Positions 30,369-38,856 of a stretch of DNA of 39,455 nucleotides are shown here, piece after piece. The stretch spans positions 1 to 39,455 of the forward strand of contig JACCRC010000506.1 of NCBI GenBank assembly GCA_013813765.1, given 5' to 3'. Origin of the DNA: Deltaproteobacteria bacterium (GTDB lineage Bacteria > Myxococcota_A > Polyangia > Haliangiales > Haliangiaceae). Each line of letters opens with the position of its first letter. Position 1 is the stretch's first letter. Both the position numbers and the translations under genes were made by a program. Below the pieces are notes generated by a model. It was given only the letters and a program-made list of their open reading frames with translations. It ran no database searches and was not told the origin of the DNA.

Positions 30369-31970
30369 TCACTCCCTTCGACGGCGCCGCAGAACGAGGG
30401 CGGCTCCCACGAGCAACGCCGTCGCGATCGAACCATTACGGTCCGAGGCCGCACAACCGCAGCCGCTCTTCTTCTTCGCTTCCGTCGAAGACACGGCGCT
30501 GCCCGACGCGGAGCCCGAGCTCGGCATCGGCGGGTCGGAGACCTGGGTTGCCACATTGGACGCGCCAACTTTCAGATCGATCTCCGGCACGTCGTGCAGC
30601 ACGGCGCTCGCGAGCTTGACCTCACCGCGCGGCGCGAACGCCAGGTCGACCGCGGGCTTGATCCCCGTGGGCGTGAAACCCGGCCTAGCGCTGATCTCCC
30701 GCGGCGGCCCACCCCACCGCCCGCGCACCGGCTTGTCGCAGGTCAAGGGGCCCGTCCAGCGGTGGCGCACCGCGTAGCGGCCCTGGAAGTTGTTCTGGTC
30801 TGCCGGCACCGCGCCCTCCTCGAGCTTGTTGCCCGCGACGAGGTGCTCGCGGCCGCCGGCGATCGGCTTCGCCTCCTTGAACCGGAGGTCGTCCTTCATG
30901 TCCTTGCCGTAGCGTGCGTGCAGCCGCGTCAGCACGAAGTCCGCGTTCTGATACGCGGTCGGCTGCGCCTGCGAGCCCTGGAGCACGTCGGCGCCGAGCG
31001 TGACGAAGTCGGCCTGGCTCAGCGCGGGACCCGGGCACGGATCGCAGGTCGTGGCCTGCCACGCGTACTCGGTGACCACCGCGCCCGGATTCTTCTCGAC
31101 GGTGCGGTCGTAGAGCGCGGTGTAGAACGCGCCGAACTTCTCCTTCATCGCCGCGGTGACCTCGATGTTGGTCGGGATCGTGACGTTCTTGTAGTTCGAC
31201 ACCTCGTAGCGCTGGTTCGGCGCGAGGATGTTGACGATCAGATCCTGCACGCCGCTCGAGTTCGCGAGCCCCAGGCGGATCGGCAGCGCGAACTCCTCGC
31301 TGTCGTAGTGGAACCGGAGTGGCGAGAGCGCGGCGCGCCCGTCGACGAATGTCACCTTCTGCGGATCGACCTTCGCGACGAAGAACTTCATGCCGCTCTC
31401 GACGTACGGTCGCAGCAGCGGCTCGGCCCCGGCGGGGATCGTGTACTTCTCCTGCCGCAGCCAGGTCTCGAGGCCCGTCGAGTCCTTCGCGGAGAGGATC
31501 AGCACGTTGTACTCGCCGACGGTGAACTTCGCCTCGATCGTGACGCCGAGGCCGTCGGGCTTCGCGGACTCCTGGGCCATCGCCGATGGCGGCGGCATCG
31601 CTCCGGACCTCTGCGTCTCGTATTCGTACCCGCGGCCACACGGATCCTGCTCCCAGTACTCGACGAGTCGAGGTGCGCCCATCTGCTCGACGTGCGCGAA
31701 CACGTCCTTCGTCAGCGTCTTCACGTCGCCCTCGCGCAGCACGACCGGCACCGGCACCACCATCGCGAAGGCCTCGGGCGGGCCCTTGTAGTTGTTCTGC
31801 ATCGACAGCACGGTCCGCGTGCCCATGCGCATGAGCACGACCTGCGTCGCGTCGTTGAACATCTTCTGGTCCCCGCCCGCGACATAGAAGCCGCAGAAGG
31901 CATGGGCCGCGCGGGGAATCGTTACCGTGAGCGCGAGCGTGGCGGCCGCGAGCATCGGGGCGAGCTTCAT
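30369..31970 (-). CDS. DUF2330 protein with canonical MYXO-CTERM anchor
   Basis: 533 residues. The signal peptide ends PRAAHA, followed by FCGFYVAGG. The DUF2330 core matches its neighbour over most of the length (LSMQNNYKGPPEAFAMVVPVPVVL, GAPRLVEYWEQDPC, SPLRFHYDS, NYKNVTIPTN, EYAWQATTCDPCPGP, DFVLTRLHARYGKD), so the two are tandem duplicates. A Ser/Ala/Pro-rich linker leads to SGCGCAASD, a hydrophobic span (ATALLVGAALVL) and RRRRRE, the classical myxosortase sorting signal. The stop is followed after two bases by the next start. The function is unknown. No myxosortase (CPBP-type protease) lies in the window. Confidence 0.9.
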   Translation of the reverse strand: MKLAPMLAAATLALTVTIPRAAHAFCGFYVAGGDQKMFNDATQVVLMRMGTRTVLSMQNNYKGPPEAFAMVVPVPVVLREGDVKTLTKDVFAHVEQMGAPRLVEYWEQDPCGRGYEYETQRSGAMPPPSAMAQESAKPDGLGVTIEAKFTVGEYNVLILSAKDSTGLETWLRQEKYTIPAGAEPLLRPYVESGMKFFVAKVDPQKVTFVDGRAALSPLRFHYDSEEFALPIRLGLANSSGVQDLIVNILAPNQRYEVSNYKNVTIPTNIEVTAAMKEKFGAFYTALYDRTVEKNPGAVVTEYAWQATTCDPCPGPALSQADFVTLGADVLQGSQAQPTAYQNADFVLTRLHARYGKDMKDDLRFKEAKPIAGGREHLVAGNKLEEGAVPADQNNFQGRYAVRHRWTGPLTCDKPVRGRWGGPPREISARPGFTPTGIKPAVDLAFAPRGEVKLASAVLHDVPEIDLKVGASNVATQVSDPPMPSSGSASGSAVSSTEAKKKSGCGCAASDRNGSIATALLVGAALVLRRRRRE

Positions 31971-31979
31971 CGTGCGAGC

Positions 31980-32747
31980 TTACAGTGGGCAGCGCACGCG
32001 GGCGGCGAGCTCGACCACCATGTCGTGCCCCTCCCGGCAGCTCGCCTCGACGACCGCGCGCGAGGTCCCGTCGGCGGCGGGCTGAGCGATCGTGATGATC
32101 CGGTTCGCGGCCATCACCATCTCCGGCGGTGCCGATGGGCAGCGCTTGAGCTTCTCCGCCTCGCTGATCAGCTGGCGGCACTGCAGACCGAGCGTGCTCG
32201 CGAGCGGATCCTCGACGGGAAGGCAGCCCGCATCGATCACCTGCGTCTCGATGGCCTCCGCGCGCGTCGCGCATGCCGCTGCATCCCTGGCCTTCCAGAC
32301 CTTGCTCGCGATCGGCGCGATCGGCACCGGGAGCTTCGTGCACTTCTGTGCGATCCGCCCCGCACCGACGAGCCGGTCGCACGCGGGCACCTTCGTGATC
32401 GCGCGTACGAGCGTGCCGCGGATCGCGCACCCCGAGGTCAGATCGATCGCGAGCGCGATCGTGTTCGGCCTGCCCGGCGTGATCGCGAGCGTGACATCGC
32501 CCTGCTGCGCCGACAGTTTGCCGCGATCGCTCTCGACGAGTGACATCGCGACGAGCCCGCCACCCGCAGGCGCGAGATCGATCGCCAGCGCGCCATCCGT
32601 CGCATCGACCGAAAGCGTCGCCGACTTCGCGCCCGGTGCCGTGCAGCCGGTCCATGCGAGCTTTCCCGTGTAGTCGCCGACGAGATCGCTCCACGAACGC
32701 GCTTCGGCAGTGCCGCAGATCACGACGAGGGCAAGAAGCAGGCGCAC
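31980..32747 (-). CDS. Small secreted protein of unknown function
   Basis: 255 residues from GTG 32747, which places a signal peptide (MRLLLALVVICGTAEA) at the N-terminus; longer in-frame starts add an Arg-rich non-signal stretch overlapping the divergent gene. The mature part has a beta-rich first half (YTGKLAWTGC, ATLSVDATDGALAIDL, DVTLAIT) and a helical second half. It has several Cys (VPACDRLVGA, QKCTKLP, DAAACATR, GLQCRQLI, KLKRCPSAPPEM) consistent with disulphides. No family is recognised. It ends nine bases before the first DUF2330 gene, suggesting it starts that operon. Confidence 0.75.
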   Translation of the reverse strand: MRLLLALVVICGTAEARSWSDLVGDYTGKLAWTGCTAPGAKSATLSVDATDGALAIDLAPAGGGLVAMSLVESDRGKLSAQQGDVTLAITPGRPNTIALAIDLTSGCAIRGTLVRAITKVPACDRLVGAGRIAQKCTKLPVPIAPIASKVWKARDAAACATRAEAIETQVIDAGCLPVEDPLASTLGLQCRQLISEAEKLKRCPSAPPEMVMAANRIITIAQPAADGTSRAVVEASCREGHDMVVELAARVRCPL

Positions 32748-32791
32748 GAACGGAGCATGACATGCGCGGCCAGATCTGAGACTCTCGCCTG

Positions 32792-33493
32792 ATGAATCGA
32801 CCGGGGATGCTGTCCGTCCTCCTGCTCGCGGCTTGCGGCGACGATGGAGCCGCCAAGCCAGATGCCACTGTCCTGATCGACGCCGCCATCGATGCGCCGC
32901 TCGACGCACCGGCCTGCGCAGCGCCGATGAAGACGTGCGGCACCGCGTGCATCGCCGTCGCCACCGACGAGCTGAACTGCGGTGACTGCGGCGTCAAGTG
33001 CAAGGGCGGTCAGGCATGCGACGGCGCGTGCGCATGCCCGGCGAACTTCATCCCGGCGACGCTGCCGGCGAGCAGTTTCGATCAGTTCATGAACCAGGGC
33101 ACGACGATCATCGCGATCGGGCCCTACTTCGACAGCACGGGCATCCACCCGTTCATCTTCGGCCTCGCCGACGACGCGCCGCTCAACACCGACATCGACC
33201 TGTCCACCGTGGCGGTCGGCTCGATCCCGTTCGTCGCGGCCGGCTATCGGCTGGACACGGCAACGTTCGACGTCGACGCGAGCTACCTCGCGAGGGCCGG
33301 CACGTTGCGGCTCACCAAGCGCTGCGCGACCGAGGTCCAAGGCACGCTGACCAATGCGACGTTCCAGGGCGTGACCGGCGGGTTCCAGAATCCATCGGTC
33401 GATTCGATGGGCTGCACGCTCCCCGCACCGGCGACCCCGCCGGCGCCCGGGCTGACGATCGCGTTCCACGTGATGACCGCCGCGTGCCCGTAG
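32792..33493 (+). CDS. Small Cys-rich lipoprotein
   Basis: 233 residues. The signal MNRPGMLSVLLLAACGDD has lipobox LAAC, then an Asp/Ala-rich linker (IDAAIDAPLDAPA). Residues of about 45-82 form a compact Cys module (KTCGTACIAV, NCGDCGVKC, GGQACDGACACP), the pattern seen in short myxobacterial Cys repeats of the Stigma-1 kind. The rest is a beta-rich domain (TIIAIGPYF, FIFGLADDAPLNTDIDL, GTLRLTKRC) with two more Cys. It is divergent from the secreted-protein gene with 44 bases between starts. The function is unknown. Confidence 0.82.
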   Translation: MNRPGMLSVLLLAACGDDGAAKPDATVLIDAAIDAPLDAPACAAPMKTCGTACIAVATDELNCGDCGVKCKGGQACDGACACPANFIPATLPASSFDQFMNQGTTIIAIGPYFDSTGIHPFIFGLADDAPLNTDIDLSTVAVGSIPFVAAGYRLDTATFDVDASYLARAGTLRLTKRCATEVQGTLTNATFQGVTGGFQNPSVDSMGCTLPAPATPPAPGLTIAFHVMTAACP

Positions 33494-33494
33494 G

Positions 33495-34040
33495 CCCAGT
33501 TCCCCGAGCGGCTTGCCGCTAGAGGCGTCCCACCCGAGAAGCGCGTGGTCATGGGCGCTGATCACGACTCGACGCTCGTCCATCGCGAAGAAGCCGCTGG
33601 TGAGCGCTGCTCCGCGCGCGAATGCCGCGGGCACATCCGCGCGCCAGCGCTCGGCCCCGTCGTCTCCGATCACTACGAGCTTCCAGTGCAGCTCCGTTTC
33701 GCGCGTATCGACGGCGAGCGCCACCGCTGCCCCGCCACCCGCCGCGAGATGGTAACGCGCAGTGGAGCGAGGTCGATCGCATGCTCGGGCGAGAGTGGCC
33801 GCTCCACGGCGGCGAGCGCGAGCTCCGTAGCGTTCCACTCTTCGCGCGGTGCATGCGAATACCACACGCGGTCCTTCGACGCGCCGGCGATATGCAGAGG
33901 CTTCCGTCCCGTCATCGGGAAGGACCTGCCGGTGCCATCGGGCGCGATCAGCCGCAGCCCTGGCCGCGATGGTTTGCGTAGGCCGGCGTCGGCACCGCAC
34001 GCCGTCGCACGACAGCGACCAGGAACGTGCGCCGGTTCAC
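33495..34040 (-). pseudogene. Remnant of a PQQ/WD-like beta-propeller gene (two frameshifts, 3' truncated)
   Basis: After the permease stop, a GAGGGAGA site and GTG 34040 open a frame reading MNRRTFLVAVV (a twin-arginine-like start), which stops after about 30 codons. A second frame continues sensibly with RCRATACGADAGLRKPS, GLRLIAPDGTG, RKPLHIAGASKDRVWYSH and LSPEHAIDLAPL, down to about 33755. A third frame resumes with LAAGGGAAVALAVDTRETE, LVVIGDDGAERW, FFAMDERRVVISAHDHALLGWD and ASSGKPLGEL, typical blades of a PQQ/WD propeller, and then ends against the neighbouring gene. At least two indels separate the pieces. Sequencing error could explain the shifts but not the missing blades. This fills the 560-base gap 33494-34055. 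Confidence 0.7.
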
Positions 34041-34055
34041 TTCAGCGTCTCCCTC

Positions 34056-35531
34056 TCAGTCGTCGTCGCGTTTGACCACGCGGGCGGACGGCACATCGGT
34101 CAGCGAGTCCGTGACCTCGGGCATCCCCTCGGGCAGCGACTCGTCGGGCAGCTTGGTCTTCCCGCGCGAGAACAGGACATAGAGCAGCGCGCCCACCGCG
34201 AGCAGGGCCGCGACGATCGCGCTCTCCCTTGGCTGCGTGTAGATCTGCGACCACGCGATCCACATCGACAGTGCGATGAACGCGATGGGGGTGACCGGGT
34301 AACCGAACGTCCGGAACGCGGACCGATGACCGCGAGCACGCAGGATGAACACCGCGCCGACCGTGAGCGCCGCGAAGATCGCGAGCGTGAAGCCGACGAA
34401 CCGGATCAGCGAGCCCAGGTCGCCCACGAGGACGAACAGACACGCCAGGAAGCCCTGGGTCATCACGGCCAGCACGGGCACACCGCGCTTGTTGTGGCGG
34501 GCGAGCTGGTGCGGCAGCGCACGATCCGTGGCCATCGCCGCGTACACGCGAGGACCGGCCATGATCATGGCGCTCACCGAGGACACGAGGGCGATCGCGA
34601 TCACCGCCGTGACGAGCCTGCCGGCGGAGTCGCCAAACAGCGCGCGCGCCGCGGCATCGCCGACCTCGACGATGGGACCGCCGCCGTCGCCACCGGCGAG
34701 GACCTGGGTCGGCACCGCGTAGAGGAACACGAGGTTCAGCAGCACGTAGAGCGCCATCACGGTGCCGGTGCCGAGCAACAACGCCTTCGGCAGCGTCTTC
34801 TCGGGATGCTCGACCTCGTTCGCGATGTACGCGGCGGCGTTCCAGCCCGAGTACGCGAACGAGACGTACATCAGGGACGTCGCGAACGCTGCGGTGCCGA
34901 CATTCGCGAGCCCGCCCGCCTGCGGGCTCAGGTTGCCCCAGTCGCCGCTGCCGAGGAACACGCCGCCGAGGATGAACAGCGTTATCAGGATCACCTTCGC
35001 GGCCGTGAACGCGGCCTGCACCCAGCCGCCGATCTTCGTGTCGAACGAGTGCAGCCCCGTGACCGCGACGATCAGCGCCATCGCGACTGCCTGCTGGGAA
35101 CCGAGCGTGATCGTCGCCTCGTAGCCGGCGAGGCCGAAGGTCGTCGAGAACCACGGCTCCGCCGACTGCAGAGCGGGGACCAGCGTGGCGAGATACGCGG
35201 AGAATGCGATCGCCGCCGCCGCGATCGGCGCGGAGAAGCCAGCGGTCAGCGACACCCAGCCGCTCATGAACCCGACCGCCGGGTGATACGCCTCGCGCAG
35301 GTAGACGTACTCGCCACCGGCGCGCGGCATCATCGAGCCGAGCTCCGCGTAACAGGCAGCGCCGCAGAGCGCGAGCACACCACCGACGACCCAGCACAGC
35401 AGGATCGTTCCCGGGTCGTGCAGCGAGGCGGCCTGGAAGCCCGTGCTCGTGAACACGCCCGTTCCGATCATGTTCGCGACGACGATCGCCGCGGTCACGG
35501 TCAGGCCGAGCCGGCGCTTCGGAGCGGTCAC
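34056..35531 (-). CDS. APC-superfamily amino-acid permease
   Basis: 491 residues with about twelve hydrophobic segments. The N-terminal motif VVANMIGTGVFTSTG is the unwound TM1 substrate-binding signature of APC (LAT/AGT-like) transporters. YAELGSMMPRAGGEYVYLREAY follows TM2-3, and SFAYSGWNAAAYIANEVEHPEKTLP marks TM6 and the next loop. The C-terminal 40 residues are charged and cytoplasmic. The start is GTG, nine bases after the stop of the alpha/beta hydrolase, so the two are probably co-transcribed. The substrate is probably an amino acid or amine; the sequence cannot tell which. Confidence 0.92.
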   Translation of the reverse strand: MTAPKRRLGLTVTAAIVVANMIGTGVFTSTGFQAASLHDPGTILLCWVVGGVLALCGAACYAELGSMMPRAGGEYVYLREAYHPAVGFMSGWVSLTAGFSAPIAAAAIAFSAYLATLVPALQSAEPWFSTTFGLAGYEATITLGSQQAVAMALIVAVTGLHSFDTKIGGWVQAAFTAAKVILITLFILGGVFLGSGDWGNLSPQAGGLANVGTAAFATSLMYVSFAYSGWNAAAYIANEVEHPEKTLPKALLLGTGTVMALYVLLNLVFLYAVPTQVLAGGDGGGPIVEVGDAAARALFGDSAGRLVTAVIAIALVSSVSAMIMAGPRVYAAMATDRALPHQLARHNKRGVPVLAVMTQGFLACLFVLVGDLGSLIRFVGFTLAIFAALTVGAVFILRARGHRSAFRTFGYPVTPIAFIALSMWIAWSQIYTQPRESAIVAALLAVGALLYVLFSRGKTKLPDESLPEGMPEVTDSLTDVPSARVVKRDDD

Positions 35532-35540
35532 GCGTGGGGC

Positions 35541-36602
35541 CTATCGTGCGACGGGGCGCATGTGGCGGTCGAGAAACGCGAGGGCATCGCGCCAGCACCG
35601 GCGAGCCGCGGGATCCCAGACGAGAGCGTGAAACGCATGAATGCCGCCCGGGTAATACCTCGCCTCGACCGGCACATCGAGAGCACGGAGTGCCTTCTCG
35701 AGGCGGCGCGTGTCATCGAGGAGTGGGTCGCGCGTGCCGACCGGAGCGAAGAACGGCGGCAGCGGCCGCTCGAAGTGAGCCTCGGTACGGATGCCCGCGA
35801 CTTGCTCCTCGAGCACGCGCAGGGGATCCGCGAGCTCGGTCTCCGGCCCCGGAGCCGGCGAGTACCCATGGAGGTACGACGCGGACGCATCGCGGATCAT
35901 TCCATCGACCCAGCGCGGAAGTGGCCGCCTCTGCGAGAATCGCTCGGGACTCGACACCTGTAGCATCGCGCAGAACGGCAGCGTCGCGCGCGGCACCACC
36001 CCGAGGTCGAACACCTCGCGCGCCCATGGCTCCGCGCGGCGCTGGCAGGTCGCGAGTGTGAGCGCCGTGATCAGGTTTCCGCCCGCGGACTCGCCGGCGA
36101 CCGCGATGCGCGTGGGATCACCGCCGAGCTCCGCGGCGCGCTTCACCATCCACGCGTACGCCATGCACGTGTCCTCGATCGCCGCCGGATACGGATGCTT
36201 CGGCGCGAGGCGATACGAGATGTTGACCACGAGGTAACCGAACCGCGCGAACACGAGGCCCATCAGCCAGTGCGTGTCCTTCGACAGCAGGTGGAACGCT
36301 CCGCCATGAACGTAGAACACGATCGGCCACGGCTTCGGGCGATGAATCGGGCGGTAGATGTCGAGCTGGCGCCAGCTCGGATGTCCCGGTCCGTACGTGA
36401 TGTCGCGTTCGACCTCGACGCCGTGCCGCTTCGGCGATGCCGCCGGGTGCAGCTGACCGACCGAGGCGAGGCCCTCGAAGAACGCCGACGCGACGGCCGA
36501 ACGCGCGCGCCGCCACAGCGTCTCGCGGTACAGCTTCGGTCGCCTCGGTGTCGAGGCGGGTGGCTCTGACGGTGGGGAGGCGACGCGGGCGGTACGGCTC
36601 AA
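35541..36602 (-). CDS. Alpha/beta hydrolase, HSL-type esterase/lipase
   Basis: 353 residues. Oxyanion-hole motif HGGAF (99-103), nucleophile Ser172 in GESAGGN (170-176), acid Asp292 in GTRDPLLDD and His322 in GGIHAF give the full triad of the hormone-sensitive-lipase group. The first 60 residues are Pro/Arg-rich without a signal peptide. The start appears to be TTG at 36602, overlapping the HtrA stop (TTGA); no better start lies in frame before the domain begins, so the exact N-terminus is uncertain. It sits between htrA-like and permease genes. Substrates are probably short-chain esters or lipids. Confidence 0.9.
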   Translation of the reverse strand: MSRTARVASPPSEPPASTPRRPKLYRETLWRRARSAVASAFFEGLASVGQLHPAASPKRHGVEVERDITYGPGHPSWRQLDIYRPIHRPKPWPIVFYVHGGAFHLLSKDTHWLMGLVFARFGYLVVNISYRLAPKHPYPAAIEDTCMAYAWMVKRAAELGGDPTRIAVAGESAGGNLITALTLATCQRRAEPWAREVFDLGVVPRATLPFCAMLQVSSPERFSQRRPLPRWVDGMIRDASASYLHGYSPAPGPETELADPLRVLEEQVAGIRTEAHFERPLPPFFAPVGTRDPLLDDTRRLEKALRALDVPVEARYYPGGIHAFHALVWDPAARRCWRDALAFLDRHMRPVAR

Positions 36603-37774
36603 GGGATTGGTTGCAATGTTACCTTGACCACGCGTCGCTGGCCTTCGCTCTCCAGCGTGAGCTCGACTTCGTCTCCCACCTTGTGCGCATCGATGGCCTT
36701 GAACAGGTCGCTCGAGCGGTGAACCTCCGTCGAATCGATCTTCACGATCACGTCGCCCAGCTGCCAGCCGCCCTGCATGGGCTGGGTGCCACGGATGCCG
36801 GCTTTCTCCGCTGCACCGCCCGGCGCGACGCCGAGGACAACAACGCCGTCGATCTTCTGCTGCGCCGCGATCTGGTCAGAGAGGATGTTCACGCCGAGAC
36901 CGGGGCGGACGATCTTTCCGCCCTTCAGGAGCTGCGGAACGATCGTGTTGATCGTATCGACCGGCACCGCGAAGCCGATGCCGGCGTTCGCGCCCGAGGG
37001 CGAGTAGATCGCGGTGTTGATGCCGATCAGCCGGCCCGACGAATCGAGTAGCGGACCGCCGGAGTTCCCCGGATTGATCGATGCGTCGGTCTGGATCACA
37101 TCGAAGATCGAGCGCTGCGTCACGCTCTTGATCTCGCGGCCGAGGCCGGAGATCACGCCGGTCGTCAGCGTCTGATCGAGGCCAAACGGGTTTCCGATCG
37201 CGAGCACCTTCTGGCCGACCTTCAGGATCGCGGACTGGCCGAGCGGGATCGGAAGCAGCTTCTGCGGCGGCGCATCGATGCGCAGCACCGCGATGTCCTT
37301 GTCGGGCGCGGTGCCGACGATGGTCGCGGCGTAGTTCGAGCCGTCGTTGAGCGTGACGCGCGCGCGATCGCCGCCGCGCACGACGTGGAAGTTCGTGACG
37401 ATGTGGCCCTGCTGATCCCAGATGAAGCCGGAGCCCGTGCCCTGCGGGATCTCGGTCACGTTGAGGGTCATCCGGTCGTTGTGCGTCTCGAGGCTCGTGA
37501 TGTGCACGACGGAGCGCGAGAACTTGCCGAACACGTCCATCGTCGATTGCTCGTCCGCGCCGAGCTTGTCATCGGGACGCTGAGCGATCGGACGCGGCTC
37601 GACGTTCACGTACTCGCGCGCCGGCTGCTTGCGCTGCTGGATCACGGTGAACACCAGCGCACCGGCGACCAGTAGCAGGAGGACGGCGAGGACCTTGGTC
37701 AAGAGACCTGACTCGCTCGTCGATGGACGCGGAGGATTCGGCTCGCGACTCACGGGGTACAGGGATTGTGACAT
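36599..37774 (-). CDS. Membrane-anchored HtrA/DegP-family serine protease
   Basis: 391 residues. One N-terminal transmembrane segment (about 27-46) anchors it, with the protease and PDZ in the periplasm. The triad is His130 (TNFHVV), Asp160 (DKDIAVL) and Ser238 (NPGNSGGPL). A single PDZ domain (about 288-388) follows, with the GLGVNI start and GDVIVKIDSTEV; the layout (TM, protease, one PDZ) is like DegS or HhoB rather than two-PDZ DegP. Family members cleave misfolded envelope proteins or sense envelope stress. It lies 48 bases after trxB and overlaps the hydrolase start. The identity is certain at family level. Confidence 0.95.
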   Translation of the reverse strand: MSQSLYPVSREPNPPRPSTSESGLLTKVLAVLLLLVAGALVFTVIQQRKQPAREYVNVEPRPIAQRPDDKLGADEQSTMDVFGKFSRSVVHITSLETHNDRMTLNVTEIPQGTGSGFIWDQQGHIVTNFHVVRGGDRARVTLNDGSNYAATIVGTAPDKDIAVLRIDAPPQKLLPIPLGQSAILKVGQKVLAIGNPFGLDQTLTTGVISGLGREIKSVTQRSIFDVIQTDASINPGNSGGPLLDSSGRLIGINTAIYSPSGANAGIGFAVPVDTINTIVPQLLKGGKIVRPGLGVNILSDQIAAQQKIDGVVVLGVAPGGAAEKAGIRGTQPMQGGWQLGDVIVKIDSTEVHRSSDLFKAIDAHKVGDEVELTLESEGQRRVVKVTLQPIP

Positions 37775-37822
37775 GGCTCCCCGGCGAAAACCGGTGCCAC
37801 GTGGACCTCCATTCCCGGACGG

Positions 37823-38767
37823 CTAGTGCGCGGAGAGGAAGTGCTCGGCCTCGAGGGCGGCCGCGCATCCGGATCCCGCGGCGGTGATCGCCTGCCGGTA
37901 CTTCTTGTCCTGGACATCGCCCGCGGCGAACACGCCCTCGACCGAGGTGGCCGTGGTGCCGGGTGTGGTCAGCACGTAGCCCTGCTCGTCGCACGAGAGC
38001 TGGCCATCGAGGAACTTCGTGTTCGGGATGTGGCCGATCGCGAAGAACAGGCCCGCCGCAGGGATGTCGCGCGTCGCGTTCGTCTTGAGGTCCTGGACGG
38101 AGACAACCTCGACACCGTTGCCGCCGCCGACGTTCGTGACCTTGTGGCTCAACAGAAACTCGATCTTCGGGTTGGCCTTCGCGCGCTGCTGCATGATCTG
38201 CGACGCGCGCAGCTCGTCGCGGCGATGCACCAGGTACACCTTGCTCGCGAACTTCGTGAGAAACCCGGCCTCCTCCATCGCTGAATCGCCACCACCGACG
38301 ACGAACATCGGCTTGTTGCGGAACATGGGCAGCGCGCCGTCACACACCGCGCACGCCGAGACGCCCTTCTGCCAGAGCTCGTTGTCGCGCGTGCCCGGGA
38401 TGTCATCGCGCTTCGCGGTGGCGCCGGTCGCGATGATCAGCGTCTTCGCCTCGCCTTCCTGCTCGTCGCTCGAGTAGCGGAACGGGCGCCTGGACAGATC
38501 GACCTTGTTGATCGTCTCGGTGAAGATCCGAGTCCCGAACCGGGCCGACTGTGCCCGGAACCGCTCGCACAGCTCGGGACCGCTGATCCCCTCGGGAAAC
38601 CCCGGGAAGTTCTCGACATCCGTCGTCGTCGTCAGCTGACCGCCGGCGGCGATCCCCCCCGCCATGAACCCTTCGAACAGGACCGGATTGAGGTTCGCGC
38701 GGGCGGCATAGATCGCGGCGGTGTGGGCCGCGGGGCCGCTGCCGATGATGACGACGTTCTCGGTCAT
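37823..38767 (-). CDS. trxB: Thioredoxin reductase
   Basis: 314 residues from ATG 38767; the in-frame upstream ATG at 38806 would add 13 residues unlike the family. FAD-binding GSGPAA (9-14), redox CAVC (139-142), NADPH-binding GGGDSAMEE (158-166) with HRRDELRAS (181-189), and [12 protein letters not shown] near the end are all in place. It transfers electrons from NADPH through FAD and the Cys pair to thioredoxin. It appears to head the leftward series trxB, htrA-like, hydrolase, permease. The identity is certain. Confidence 0.97.
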   Translation of the reverse strand: MTENVVIIGSGPAAHTAAIYAARANLNPVLFEGFMAGGIAAGGQLTTTTDVENFPGFPEGISGPELCERFRAQSARFGTRIFTETINKVDLSRRPFRYSSDEQEGEAKTLIIATGATAKRDDIPGTRDNELWQKGVSACAVCDGALPMFRNKPMFVVGGGDSAMEEAGFLTKFASKVYLVHRRDELRASQIMQQRAKANPKIEFLLSHKVTNVGGGNGVEVVSVQDLKTNATRDIPAAGLFFAIGHIPNTKFLDGQLSCDEQGYVLTTPGTTATSVEGVFAAGDVQDKKYRQAITAAGSGCAAALEAEHFLSAH

Positions 38768-38810
38768 GGGATGGGCATTCCTAGCAAGCAGTGGATATCG
38801 TTTCAACGAC

Positions 38811-38834
38811 GCCGGGCGCTTGTGCGAGCCCGGC
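38811..38834. promoter_or_regulatory. Inverted repeat in the trxB/hemerythrin divergent spacer
   Basis: GCCGGGC (38811-38817) and GCCCGGC (38828-38834) form a perfect 7-bp stem with a 10-base loop, in the 89-base gap between the two divergent starts. It could be an operator shared by both genes or part of the hemerythrin leader. Nothing else in the gap is recognised. Confidence 0.3.
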
Positions 38835-38856
38835 GGCTGATCGATCCTCGTTGGGT

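Noticed and set aside
33495..34040. Functional gene using programmed frameshifting
   Set aside because: Two shifts in different places with no slippery heptamer noticed, plus a missing 3' part, fit decay better.
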